NCBI RefSeq assembly: GCF_030317115.1
Contig: NZ_JASZYF010000007.1
Location: forward strand, 62,001 to 126,000
DNA from: Variovorax gracilis
GTDB taxonomy: Bacteria > Pseudomonadota > Gammaproteobacteria > Burkholderiales > Burkholderiaceae_C
DNA: 64,000 nucleotides
Direction of reading: 5' to 3'
Made by a program: the position numbers and the translations under genes. The notes beneath the pieces are model-generated. The model saw nothing but the letters and a program-made list of their open reading frames with translations. It had not been told where the DNA came from and ran no database searches. This document shows, one piece after another, positions 37,959 to 46,590 of this stretch; the first letter of the stretch is position 1, and each line of letters begins with the position of its first letter.

Positions 37959-40864
37959 GTCTGGGGCGCATTGTCCCCTGTCGTCGAACGCCTGCCGTAC
38001 CCGACTTCCGCCGTCGGCGCGCCGCCGCGAAGGATGCGCACCGCGCAGTACTTGAATTCCGGGATCTTTCCGAAGGGGTCGAGCGCCGCATTGGTCATCA
38101 GGTTCGCGGCCGCCTCGTAGTACGCGAAAGGCACGAACACCGCGCCGTTCGGCGTGCCGTCGTCGCGCCTAACGTGGATCGCCACCTCGCCGCGTCGCGA
38201 CTGGATCGTGATCACGTCGCCTGCCTTCAGGCCCAGGGCCTCCAGGTCGGCCTGGTTCATCGACGCCGTGGCGATCGGTTCCAGCGCATCGAGCACCGTG
38301 GCGCGACGCGTCATGCTGCCTGTGTGCCAGTGCTCCAGTTGGCGGCCGGTGATGAGCACGAAGGGGTACGCCTCATCGGGCCGCTCATCGGCCGGGATGA
38401 TGTCGGCCGGCACGAGCTTCACGCGGCCGTCCGCGGTCGGGAAGCTTTCGATGAACACGGTCGGCTGGCCGGGGTCGTCGGCGCTCAGGCAGGGATAGGT
38501 CACGCTGGACTCGCGCTCCAGCCGGTCCCACGTGATCCCGCTGATGGCCGCATGCATGGCCTGGCGCATTTCCTCGTAGACCGCGGCGACACCGCATTCC
38601 TCGCCCTCGTAGTTCCACGGCAGGTCCATGCGACGCGCAATCTCCTGGATGATCCAGAGGTCGGGCTTTGCGTCGCCCGGCGGGTCCAGCGCGCGCTTGC
38701 CGAGCTGCACCATGCGGTCGGTGTTGCTCACCGTGCCGGTCTTCTCGGGCCAGGCGCTCGCAGGCAGCACGACGTCGGCCAGCCACGCGGTCTCGGTCAT
38801 GAAGATGTCCTGCACGACCAGGTGCTCCAGGCTCGCCAGCGCATGGCGCGCGTGGTTCAGGTCCGGGTCGCTCATCGCCGGGTTCTCGCCCATGATGTAC
38901 ATGCCACGGATCTTGTGCGGGTCGTCTTCGGGCGCCAGCGCCTTGTGCATGATCTCGACCACCGTGTAGCCGATCCTGTCATCGAGCGGCACGCCCCAGA
39001 ACTTCTCGAACCACGCATGCGCACCCGCGTCGTCGACGCGCTGGTAGTTGGGGAACGCGATCGGGATCAGCCCCGCATCGCTCGCGCCCTGTACATTGTT
39101 CTGCCCGCGCAGCGGATGCAGGCCGGAGCCGGGCTTGCCGATCTGGCCGGTGACGGTGACCAGTGCGATCAGGCACCGCGCGTTGTCGGTGCCGTGCACG
39201 TGCTGGCTGATGCCCATGCCCCACAGCACCATGGCGCCCTTGGCGGTCGCGAAGGCGCGGGCCACCTCGCGCAAGGTCTCGGCCGGGATGCCGCAGATCG
39301 GCGCCATCGCCTCGGGGCTGTAGCCCTTGACGTTCTCGCGCAGGGCCTCGAAGTTGCTGGCGCGGTCACGGATGAAGGCCTCGTTCACCAACCCTTCGTC
39401 GATCACCGCATGGATGAGCGCATTGAGCATCGCGACATCGGTGTCGGCCTTGAACTGCAGGGTGCGCCACGCGTGCCTGCTGATGTCGGTGCGCCGCGGG
39501 TCCGCCAGCACGATCTTCGCGCCGCGCTTGGCGGCGTTCTTCATCCAGGTGGCGGCCACCGGATGGTTCGCGGTCGGATTGGAGCCGATGACGAAGATCA
39601 GTTCCGCGTGCTCCACGTCGTTGACCTGGTTGCTCACCGCGCCGGAGCCCACGCCTTCGAGCAGCGCCGCGACGCTGGACGCATGGCACAGCCGCGTGCA
39701 GTGGTCGACGTTGTTGCTGCCGAAGCCGGTGCGCACCAGCTTCTGGAACAGGTAGGCCTCCTCGTTGCTGCCCTTGGCGGAGCCGAAGCCGGCGAGCGCC
39801 TTCTTGCCATGCGTGTCGCGCAGGCCCTTGAGCTTGCCGGATGTGAGCGCGAGAGCCTCTTCCCAAGTGGCTTCGCGGAAAGCCTCGCTCCAGTCGCCGG
39901 GGCGCGGCGCATCGTCGAAATGCTTGGGCACGCCGGGCTTGCGGATCAGCGGCTTGGTGAGCCGTTGCGGATGGTGCGCGTAATCGAAGCCGAACCGGCC
40001 TTTCACGCACAGCCGGCTGTGGTTGGCCGGCCCGTCGCGACCGTCGACGCTGACGATCTTCTCGTCCTTGACGTTGTACGTGATCAGGCAGCCCACGCCG
40101 CAGAAGGGGCAGACCGAATCCACCTTGCGGTCCACCTGCTGCGAGCCGATGTGGCTCTTTGGCATGAGCGCGCCGGTCGGGCAGGCCTGCACGCATTCGC
40201 CGCAAGCCACGCAGGTGCTGTCGCCCATCGGGTCGTCGAGGTCGAAGACGATCTTCGAATCGCCGCCACGCATCGCGTAGCCGATGACGTCGTTGACCTG
40301 CTCCTCGCGGCATGCGCGCACGCAGCGGTTGCACTGGATGCAGGCGTCGAGGTTGACCGCCATGGCGGGGTGCGAGATGTCGGCGGCGGGCTGCTCGCGG
40401 CGCAGCGCCTTGAGCGCGGGGCGTACCTCGATGCCGAGGCGCTCGGCCCAGTCGCTGAGTTCGCCGTGCTGGCCGGGGGTGCCCTCGCTGCGGCTCGCGG
40501 CCTCCGCCACCCCCGCGTCGTTCCACTTGTACCCCGCATCCGGCATGTCCGACAGCAGCATCTCCACCACCATCTTCTGGCTCTTCACCGCTCGCTCGCT
40601 GGTGGACTGAACCTCCATGCCCGCTGTCACGGCGCGGCAGCAACTCGGCGCCAGCGCGCGCTCGCCTTTCACCTCGACCACGCAGGCGCGGCAGTTGCCG
40701 TCGGGCCTCAGCCCGTCCTTGTAGCAAAGATGCGGAATGTCGATGCCGTGCCGTTGCGCGGCCTTCAGGATGGTCTCGCCTTCGATGGCCTCGACGCTAC
40801 GGCCGTCGAGCTGGAACTCGATCGTCTGCGGCATCAGCTCCGCGAGCGTGGCGGGCGCGTTCAT
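37940..40864 (-). CDS. fdsA: NAD-dependent formate dehydrogenase alpha subunit
   Basis: Cytoplasmic molybdenum formate dehydrogenase, 974 aa. The N-terminus is NuoG-like: a [2Fe-2S] ferredoxin domain (CYKDGLRPDGNCRACVVEV, near 47), a His-ligated cluster region, then CIQCNRCVRACREE and CVACGECVQACPTG. The bis-MGD domain starts with CPFCGVGC and has active-site Cys393 (HCTRLCHASS), a TGC codon. No Tat signal is present, unlike the other dehydrogenase in this window. It forms a complex with the fused diaphorase subunit encoded just upstream (ATGA overlap). Confidence 0.95.
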   Translation of the reverse strand: MNAPATLAELMPQTIEFQLDGRSVEAIEGETILKAAQRHGIDIPHLCYKDGLRPDGNCRACVVEVKGERALAPSCCRAVTAGMEVQSTSERAVKSQKMVVEMLLSDMPDAGYKWNDAGVAEAASRSEGTPGQHGELSDWAERLGIEVRPALKALRREQPAADISHPAMAVNLDACIQCNRCVRACREEQVNDVIGYAMRGGDSKIVFDLDDPMGDSTCVACGECVQACPTGALMPKSHIGSQQVDRKVDSVCPFCGVGCLITYNVKDEKIVSVDGRDGPANHSRLCVKGRFGFDYAHHPQRLTKPLIRKPGVPKHFDDAPRPGDWSEAFREATWEEALALTSGKLKGLRDTHGKKALAGFGSAKGSNEEAYLFQKLVRTGFGSNNVDHCTRLCHASSVAALLEGVGSGAVSNQVNDVEHAELIFVIGSNPTANHPVAATWMKNAAKRGAKIVLADPRRTDISRHAWRTLQFKADTDVAMLNALIHAVIDEGLVNEAFIRDRASNFEALRENVKGYSPEAMAPICGIPAETLREVARAFATAKGAMVLWGMGISQHVHGTDNARCLIALVTVTGQIGKPGSGLHPLRGQNNVQGASDAGLIPIAFPNYQRVDDAGAHAWFEKFWGVPLDDRIGYTVVEIMHKALAPEDDPHKIRGMYIMGENPAMSDPDLNHARHALASLEHLVVQDIFMTETAWLADVVLPASAWPEKTGTVSNTDRMVQLGKRALDPPGDAKPDLWIIQEIARRMDLPWNYEGEECGVAAVYEEMRQAMHAAISGITWDRLERESSVTYPCLSADDPGQPTVFIESFPTADGRVKLVPADIIPADERPDEAYPFVLITGRQLEHWHTGSMTRRATVLDALEPIATASMNQADLEALGLKAGDVITIQSRRGEVAIHVRRDDGTPNGAVFVPFAYYEAAANLMTNAALDPFGKIPEFKYCAVRILRGGAPTAEVGYGRRSTTGDNAPQTWTAST

Positions 40865-42687
40865 GCAATCTCCTGCGGGAAGTACTTCTGGATGCTGCGG
40901 ATGGGATTCGGCGCCGCCTGCCCGAGCCCGCAGATGGAGGCATCGCCCATGACCTGCGCGAGATCCTCCAGGGTGGCGTTGTCCCACACGGGCGCCTGCA
41001 TCAGCGCCGCCGCCTTGGCGGTGCCGACGCGGCAGGGCGTGCACTGCCCGCAGCTTTCGTGCTCGAAGAAGCGCATGACGTTGAGCGCCGCATCGCGTGC
41101 GCGATCTTGCTGGCTCAGCACCATCACGGCGGCCGAGCCGATGAAGCAGCCGTGCGGCTGCAGCGTGTCGAAATCCAGCGGAATGTCGTTCATGCTCGCG
41201 GGCAGGATGCCCCCTGACGCGCCCCCGGGCAGGTAGGCGTGCAGCGCGTGGCCATCCAGCATGCCGCCGCAATATTCGTCAATCAGTTCCTGCACCGTGA
41301 TACCCGCCGGCGCGAGCTTGACGCCGGGGTGCTTCACGCGCCCGCTCACGCTGAAGCTGCGCAGCCCCTTGCGCCCATGGCGGCCGAAACCGCTGAACCA
41401 TTGCGGTCCTTTCTCGACGATGTCGCGCACCCAGTAGAGCGTCTCGAAGTTGTGTTCCAGCGTCGGCCGCCCGAACAGGCCGACCTGCGCGATGTACGGA
41501 GGGCGCATGCGCGGTTCGCCGCGCTTGCCCTCGATGCTCTCGATCATCGCGGACTCCTCGCCGCAGATGTAGGCGCCGGCACCGCGCCGCAATTCGATCT
41601 TCGGCAAGTCGCACGGCGGGTTCGCCTGCAGCTTGGCCAGTTCCGCCTGGAGCAGCGCGCGGCAGTCGTGGTATTCGTCGCGCAGGTAGATGTAGCAGGC
41701 ATCGATGCCGACGATCTGCGCGGCAATCAGCAGCCCTTCGAGGAAGCGGTGCGGATCGCGTTCGAGGTACGTGCGGTCCTTGAAGGTCCCGGGCTCGCCC
41801 TCGTCGATGTTGACCGCCATGAGCTTGGGCGCAGGCTGGTCGCGCACGATGCGCCACTTGCGACCGGCCGGGAACCCGGCCCCGCCAAGGCCGCGCAGGC
41901 CCGAGTCTTCCATGGCCTTGATGACGGCTCCGGCGTCTTCCTCGCCATTGACCAGCGCGGCCGCGAGCGCGTAGCCGCCGTTGGCGCGATAGGTGGCGTA
42001 GTCCGTGAACGCTGGCAAGGCATCGACCGCATCGGGCAGCGGCGAGATGCTTTGTTCCGCCAGCGCCGCCGGCATGAAGTTGGTGGTCGCTTGCACGGGC
42101 TCCGCCGCGCCGAAGTCCGAAGAGGACGCCAGCGCCCGCAGTACCTTGCCAGCCGTCGCCAGCGGCACCGCGCGCTGATGCAGCGCCACGGCGGGCGCCT
42201 GCTCGCAGCGGCCGATGCAGGGCGCCGAGATCACGCGCACATCGCCGCGGCCCTCCGCGCCGAGCAGGGCCGGCAGCCGCGCGAGGAGATCCTGCGCTCC
42301 GGCCAGTTCGCATGCCAGGCCGTCGCACACGCGCACCGTCAGGCCCGGCGCCGCTTCGTCGCCGCGCACCACCTCGAAGTGGTGATAGAAGGTCGCGACC
42401 TCGTAGACCTCGGCCATCGGGATATTGGTCAGCGACGCCAGCGCCACGAGGTGGTGGTCGTGCAGGCAGCCGTGCGCGTCGTTGAGCCGGTGCAGGTGCT
42501 CGATCAGCAGATCGCGCCGATAGCCGTCCGCCGGAGGCGCGCCGATCAGCGCTCGCACCTGGGCCAATGCGGCCTCTTCGGGCTGCCGGCCCTTGAGCTT
42601 GCTCTTGCGCCGGATGCGGTCGCGCATCTGGTCGGGCGTGGCGAGCGGAATCGTCTTGATCTGGTCCTGGGTGCCTGGGTGAATCAT
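40861..42687 (-). CDS. fdsB: Formate dehydrogenase diaphorase subunit, NuoE-NuoF fusion (FdsG+FdsB)
   Basis: 608 aa that hands electrons from FdsA to NAD+. Residues 1-185 are a NuoE-like thioredoxin-fold domain with [2Fe-2S] ligands Cys121, Cys126, Cys157 and Cys161. Residues 225-608 are NuoF-like: FMN/NADH loop GLGGAGFPAGRKW, DEGEPGTFKDR, and a [4Fe-4S] site with Cys546, Cys549, Cys552 and Cys586. In Cupriavidus necator these are separate FdsG and FdsB proteins; here they are one chain. The ATG at 42687 has GAGG seven bases upstream. Co-translated with fdsA. Confidence 0.93.
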   Translation of the reverse strand: MIHPGTQDQIKTIPLATPDQMRDRIRRKSKLKGRQPEEAALAQVRALIGAPPADGYRRDLLIEHLHRLNDAHGCLHDHHLVALASLTNIPMAEVYEVATFYHHFEVVRGDEAAPGLTVRVCDGLACELAGAQDLLARLPALLGAEGRGDVRVISAPCIGRCEQAPAVALHQRAVPLATAGKVLRALASSSDFGAAEPVQATTNFMPAALAEQSISPLPDAVDALPAFTDYATYRANGGYALAAALVNGEEDAGAVIKAMEDSGLRGLGGAGFPAGRKWRIVRDQPAPKLMAVNIDEGEPGTFKDRTYLERDPHRFLEGLLIAAQIVGIDACYIYLRDEYHDCRALLQAELAKLQANPPCDLPKIELRRGAGAYICGEESAMIESIEGKRGEPRMRPPYIAQVGLFGRPTLEHNFETLYWVRDIVEKGPQWFSGFGRHGRKGLRSFSVSGRVKHPGVKLAPAGITVQELIDEYCGGMLDGHALHAYLPGGASGGILPASMNDIPLDFDTLQPHGCFIGSAAVMVLSQQDRARDAALNVMRFFEHESCGQCTPCRVGTAKAAALMQAPVWDNATLEDLAQVMGDASICGLGQAAPNPIRSIQKYFPQEIA

Positions 42688-42790
42688 TTGCCTCGGCCGT
42701 GATATTGGAGTGCGGCCGCACGGAGCGCAGCCTGTCCGACTGTCGGGCGCGCCGGCACCGTTGGCAAATTGAATCCACACATGGAGTGAT

Positions 42791-42805
42791 TCATTTCGGA
42801 AATGA
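42791..42805. promoter_or_regulatory. Palindrome TCATTTC-G-GAAATGA, candidate LysR operator
   Basis: A perfect 7+1+7 palindrome located 104 bases upstream of the fds start codon and 29 bases past the end of the LysR gene that precedes it. LysR-type activators bind interrupted palindromes of about 15 bases in this position, so this is a good candidate site for the adjacent regulator acting on fds. The spacing from the start codon suits an activator site upstream of a promoter. Confidence 0.45.
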
Positions 42806-42833
42806 CGTGCCGACTGGGGCGGCACCCCTAGGG

Positions 42834-43778
42834 TCAACCCTGAAGCGATCCGCTGTGTGCGGCGGCCTCCTGCTGCCAGTCCGGGCTCTGCACCAGCGCC
42901 AGCGCCGCCTCCAGCGCCCGCGAAGGCCGGACCACCGTCTGCGTCATGAAGCCGATCGGAGTCCGTATCTCCGGCGCGACAAGCGGCAACGCTTCGAGTT
43001 GCCCATGGGCGCGAACGGCATCGACCATCGCACCCGGCAGCACGGCACAGACACTGCCGGACATCACGCTCAGGGCCAGGGTCAGCACGGAATTGGTCTC
43101 GATCGCGGGCGCCACCGTCGCACCCGCCGCCTTGAAGGCATGGTCGACGATGGCGCGGTTGTGCATCTCCGGCGTCAGCAGGCACAGCGGCTGCCGGGCG
43201 GCCTCGGCCCAGCCGATGGGATCGCCGATGTGCAGGGCCGCCGCACCGGCCTGCCTGGAACGGCGAAGCAGGAAATAGTGTTCGATGCTCTGGGGCCAGG
43301 CCGTGAGCTTGACGTCGCGCAGATGCATGCGCTCGGTGTAGCCCAGCGCGATGTCGAGCGACAGGCTCTCCAGGCCCGCTTCGAGTTCGAGCGAACTCAT
43401 CGTCAGCACGATGGGCACGATGCCCGGATGGCGCGCCTGCAGCCGCGCGGCGAACCGTGCCAGCAGCGGAATGGCGGTCGGCACGGCGGCCATGCGCAGG
43501 CTGCCGCGCGGGCGGCCTTCCTCGCTCTTCAGCAACTGCTGCAGGACCTCGTTCTCGTGCAGCATGCGATGGGCCGCGGCCAGGACGGCCTCGCCCTCGT
43601 GGGTAAACCCGGCGTAGGTGCGGCCGCGCTTGACGATGACGACGCCGAACTCCGACTCCAGCGCGCGCAGCGCATTCGACAGCGCCGGCTGCGTGATGTG
43701 GCAGGCCTGCGCCGCGCGGCCGAAGTGGCGATGCTCGTCGAGCGCGACGAGGTAACGCATCGAGGCGAGCAGATTCAT
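42834..43778 (-). CDS. LysR family regulator, probable fds activator (FdsR)
   Basis: 314 aa. The N-terminal helix-turn-helix is FGRAAQACHITQPALSNALRALESEFG; the effector domain begins near residue 92. It is encoded directly upstream of the fds genes on the same strand, as is fdsR, the LysR activator of the C. necator fds operon. The role is inferred from this position and from the palindrome in the 146-base gap. Effector is unknown; formate is the obvious candidate. Confidence 0.85.
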   Translation of the reverse strand: MNLLASMRYLVALDEHRHFGRAAQACHITQPALSNALRALESEFGVVIVKRGRTYAGFTHEGEAVLAAAHRMLHENEVLQQLLKSEEGRPRGSLRMAAVPTAIPLLARFAARLQARHPGIVPIVLTMSSLELEAGLESLSLDIALGYTERMHLRDVKLTAWPQSIEHYFLLRRSRQAGAAALHIGDPIGWAEAARQPLCLLTPEMHNRAIVDHAFKAAGATVAPAIETNSVLTLALSVMSGSVCAVLPGAMVDAVRAHGQLEALPLVAPEIRTPIGFMTQTVVRPSRALEAALALVQSPDWQQEAAAHSGSLQG

Positions 43779-43794
43779 GCGGCGGTGCGCTGGC

Positions 43795-44886
43795 TCAGGT
43801 GTTCTTGCTCACAGTGATCGTCGGGAACTTGGCCGAGAAATCCTTGGCCTTTTCCGAGATGCCCACGGCGACGCGGCGCGCGACGGACTTGTAGATGCCC
43901 GCCACCTCGCCATCGGGATCGGCCACCACGGTCGGCTTGCCGCTGTCGGCCTGCAGGCGGATATTGATATCGAGCGGCAGCGCGCCGAGGTAGTCCATGC
44001 TGTACTGCTCGGCCATCTTCTTGCCGCCCTCGGCGCCGAAGATGTGCTCCACATGGCCGCAGTTCGAGCACACATGCACCGCCATGTTCTCGACGATGCC
44101 GAGGATCGGCACGCCGACCTTCTCGAACATCTTGATGCCCTTCCTGGCGTCGAGCAGCGCGATGTCCTGTGGCGTGGTGACGATCACCGCGCCCGTCATC
44201 GGCACGCGTTGAGAGAGTGTGAGCTGGATGTCGCCGGTGCCGGGCGGCATGTCGACGATCAGATAGTCGAGGTCCTTCCAGTTGGTCTGGCGCAGCAACT
44301 GCTCCAGCGCCTGCGTGGCCATCGGGCCGCGCCAGATCATGGCTTCGTCCTGGTCGACCAGGAAGCCGATCGACATGACCTGGACGCCGTGGTTCTCCAG
44401 CGGCTCCATGGTCTTGCCGTCCTCGCTCTCGGGGCGGCGGTCGATGCCCAGCATCATGGGCTGGCTCGGGCCGTAGATGTCGGCGTCGAGCAGGCCGACG
44501 CTGGCGCCCTCGGCTGCGAGCGCGAGCGCCAGGTTGGCCGCCGTCGTGCTCTTGCCGACGCCGCCCTTGCCCGATGCCACGGCGATGATGTTCTTCACGT
44601 TGGGCATCAGTTGCACGCCGCGCTGCACGGCATGGCTGATGACCTTGGTCGCGATGTTGACCGACACGTTCTCGACACCCGCCACCGTCTTGGCGGCCGC
44701 CACCAGCGCCTTGCGCAAGGCGGGCATCTGGCTCTTGGCCGGGTATCCCAGCTCGATGTCGAAGGACACGTCGCCTTCATGGATCTGAACGTTCTTCAGC
44801 GCCTTGGTGCTGACGAAATCCTTGCCGGTATTGGGGTCGAGGACGGACTTAAGCGCCTGAGCGAGCGCCTCTTGCGTAACTGCCAT
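43795..44886 (-). CDS. apbC: Iron-sulfur cluster carrier protein ApbC (Mrp)
   Basis: 363-aa P-loop ATPase that binds and transfers [4Fe-4S] clusters. An N-terminal FeS-assembly (MIP18-like) domain (1-90) precedes the deviant Walker A SGKGGVGKS (105-113), Walker B region LIVDMPPGTGD and the cluster motif CSNCG near residue 269. The gene sits between fds and the rhodanese gene; supply of clusters to the many-centre formate dehydrogenases is an attractive but general link. Confidence 0.95.
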   Translation of the reverse strand: MAVTQEALAQALKSVLDPNTGKDFVSTKALKNVQIHEGDVSFDIELGYPAKSQMPALRKALVAAAKTVAGVENVSVNIATKVISHAVQRGVQLMPNVKNIIAVASGKGGVGKSTTAANLALALAAEGASVGLLDADIYGPSQPMMLGIDRRPESEDGKTMEPLENHGVQVMSIGFLVDQDEAMIWRGPMATQALEQLLRQTNWKDLDYLIVDMPPGTGDIQLTLSQRVPMTGAVIVTTPQDIALLDARKGIKMFEKVGVPILGIVENMAVHVCSNCGHVEHIFGAEGGKKMAEQYSMDYLGALPLDINIRLQADSGKPTVVADPDGEVAGIYKSVARRVAVGISEKAKDFSAKFPTITVSKNT

Positions 44887-44929
44887 TTGGAAACTCCTGA
44901 ATGGCGGCTAGTCTAGTGCGCCGCGGGAA

Positions 44930-44947
44930 GGCGCCCTGCCGGGCGCC
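44930..44947. terminator. GC-rich hairpin between rhodanese and apbC genes
   Basis: GGCGCCC-TGCC-GGGCGCC forms a 7-base stem 36 bases after the rhodanese stop. There is no T-run on either strand, so termination is only possible, not assured. Confidence 0.35.
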
Positions 44948-44983
44948 CCGCTTGACCCTAAAGCCGGGCGAACCCCGGTGTGC

Positions 44984-46585
44984 CTAGATCACTTTGAAGT
45001 GATGTGTTCCGTCAGCAGCAAGCTGCGCGACAAGGCCGAATTCCCAGTCGAGGTAGGCCTGCATCGCCTCAGCCGGCGCATCCGTTCCCTCGTACGGCCG
45101 GCGGTAGCGGTCGGTCACCGGTGTCGCGAGGCGGGTCAAGCCGGTTTCCGCGGGCAGGCCGGCGGCGAACCATGCGGCATTGCCGCCCTCCAGCACGACC
45201 ACCTCGGCATCATGGCCGCGCGCGGCGAGCAAGGCGCGCAGATCGACAGCGGCAAAGCTGGCGAGCAGGCTGCTGCCGCAGGTGAGCACGTATCGGCGAG
45301 CAGCCGGGATCACCTCCAGCGCCTGCCCCAGTTGCGCCCGGATCGCGAACCACGCGCCGGGAATGTGGCGTTTGGCATAGTTGGCGCCCGTCGTCACGTC
45401 GATCACCGCAACGCCTTTCGGCGACCCTTCCAGGACGAGCGCCAGTTCGGCCGGCGTGATCCCGGCCACCGAGGGCGCAGCAGCATGATCGGACGGCGCG
45501 GCGCCAGTCGCACGGCGCGCCGTCGCTGGCTGCGCCTCCACGACATGCACCTCCCACCCCATCTGCGCGAGCCATGACGCCGTCATGGGCGCGCGCACGC
45601 CATCGTCGTCGGCGAGCACGATACGGGCGCCGCGCACCGGCACGTGATGATCGGTCTCCTGGACCAACTGGCCGCCGGGCGCACCGGCAAAACCCGGAAG
45701 GTGGCCGGCCTCGTACTCCTCGGGCGTGCGGACGTCGAAGCGGTAGACCGTCCGGCCCGGCGCCTCCAGCGTCGCGAGCGCATCGAGACCGATCGAGCGG
45801 ACGCCTGCGCGCCGCGCCACGTCCTGCGCATTGGCCCGCGCGGCGGAGCGATTCGCCTCCCCCGGCTCAGGCGCGCGGCGCGCGGCACCGTGGTCCAGCA
45901 CCTGTCCTGCCAGCTTCCAGCCGATGGTCCCGTTGCGCAGTGCAGCGACCGGGTTCGGGATGCCCGCATTCACCAGCGATTGCGTGCCGATGATGCTGCG
46001 CGTTCGCCCCGCGCAATTGACGATGACCCGGGTGGCCGGATCGGGCGCCAGTTCGCGCACGCGAAGCACCAGTTCCGCGCCCGGCACGCTGGTCGCGGTG
46101 GGGATGCTCATGGTCTGGAATTCGTCGAAGCGACGCGCGTCGAGCACCACCACATCCGCACGCACATCGATCAACGCCTTGACCTCCTGCGCCGAGAGTG
46201 AAGGCGTTTGGCGCTCGTGCTCGACCAGTTCGCCGAAGGATTTGCTCGGCACATTGACGTCCCGGAACAGTTCCCCGCCGGCATCGCGCCAGCCCTCCAG
46301 CCCACCCTGGAGCAAGTGAACGCGCGTGTAGCCCAGTGCCGCGAGTCGCTCGGCGGCAAGCGGCGCAAGGTCGACGCCTTCGTGCGCGCCATAAAGAACG
46401 ATCAGGGTGTCGCGGCGCGGAATGCGGCGCCACGCATCGAGTTCGATCCGCGACAGCGGCAGGTTGGCAGCCCACAGCGGGTGGGATTGTGCGTACGGGT
46501 CTTCCTCGCGCACGTCGAGCAAGGCGATTTCGTCACGCGCGAGCAGATGTCCACGCACTGCGGCGAAGGAGATGGAAGCGGTCAT
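44984..46585 (-). CDS. Four-domain rhodanese-like sulfurtransferase
   Basis: 533 aa composed of four rhodanese domains, about 1-105, 125-230, 265-370 and 395-505. Catalytic-loop cysteines are present only in domain 2 (VNCAGRTRS) and domain 4 (LTCGSSLLA). Domain 1 has LYGAHEG and domain 3 LADDDGVRA, where Cys is replaced. Active domains would take sulfur from thiosulfate or a persulfide; the others may bind partners. Cytoplasmic. The upstream thiol dioxygenase stop is 5 bases before the ATG at 46585, so the genes work together, probably on sulfite or persulfide made from an organic thiol. Confidence 0.9.
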   Translation of the reverse strand: MTASISFAAVRGHLLARDEIALLDVREEDPYAQSHPLWAANLPLSRIELDAWRRIPRRDTLIVLYGAHEGVDLAPLAAERLAALGYTRVHLLQGGLEGWRDAGGELFRDVNVPSKSFGELVEHERQTPSLSAQEVKALIDVRADVVVLDARRFDEFQTMSIPTATSVPGAELVLRVRELAPDPATRVIVNCAGRTRSIIGTQSLVNAGIPNPVAALRNGTIGWKLAGQVLDHGAARRAPEPGEANRSAARANAQDVARRAGVRSIGLDALATLEAPGRTVYRFDVRTPEEYEAGHLPGFAGAPGGQLVQETDHHVPVRGARIVLADDDGVRAPMTASWLAQMGWEVHVVEAQPATARRATGAAPSDHAAAPSVAGITPAELALVLEGSPKGVAVIDVTTGANYAKRHIPGAWFAIRAQLGQALEVIPAARRYVLTCGSSLLASFAAVDLRALLAARGHDAEVVVLEGGNAAWFAAGLPAETGLTRLATPVTDRYRRPYEGTDAPAEAMQAYLDWEFGLVAQLAADGTHHFKVI

Positions 46586-46590
46586 TTCAA

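Noticed and set aside
38174..41236. 1020-codon plus-strand frame opposite fdsA and fdsB
   Set aside because: It is an antisense shadow caused by high GC at third positions; both real genes beneath it have complete cofactor motifs.
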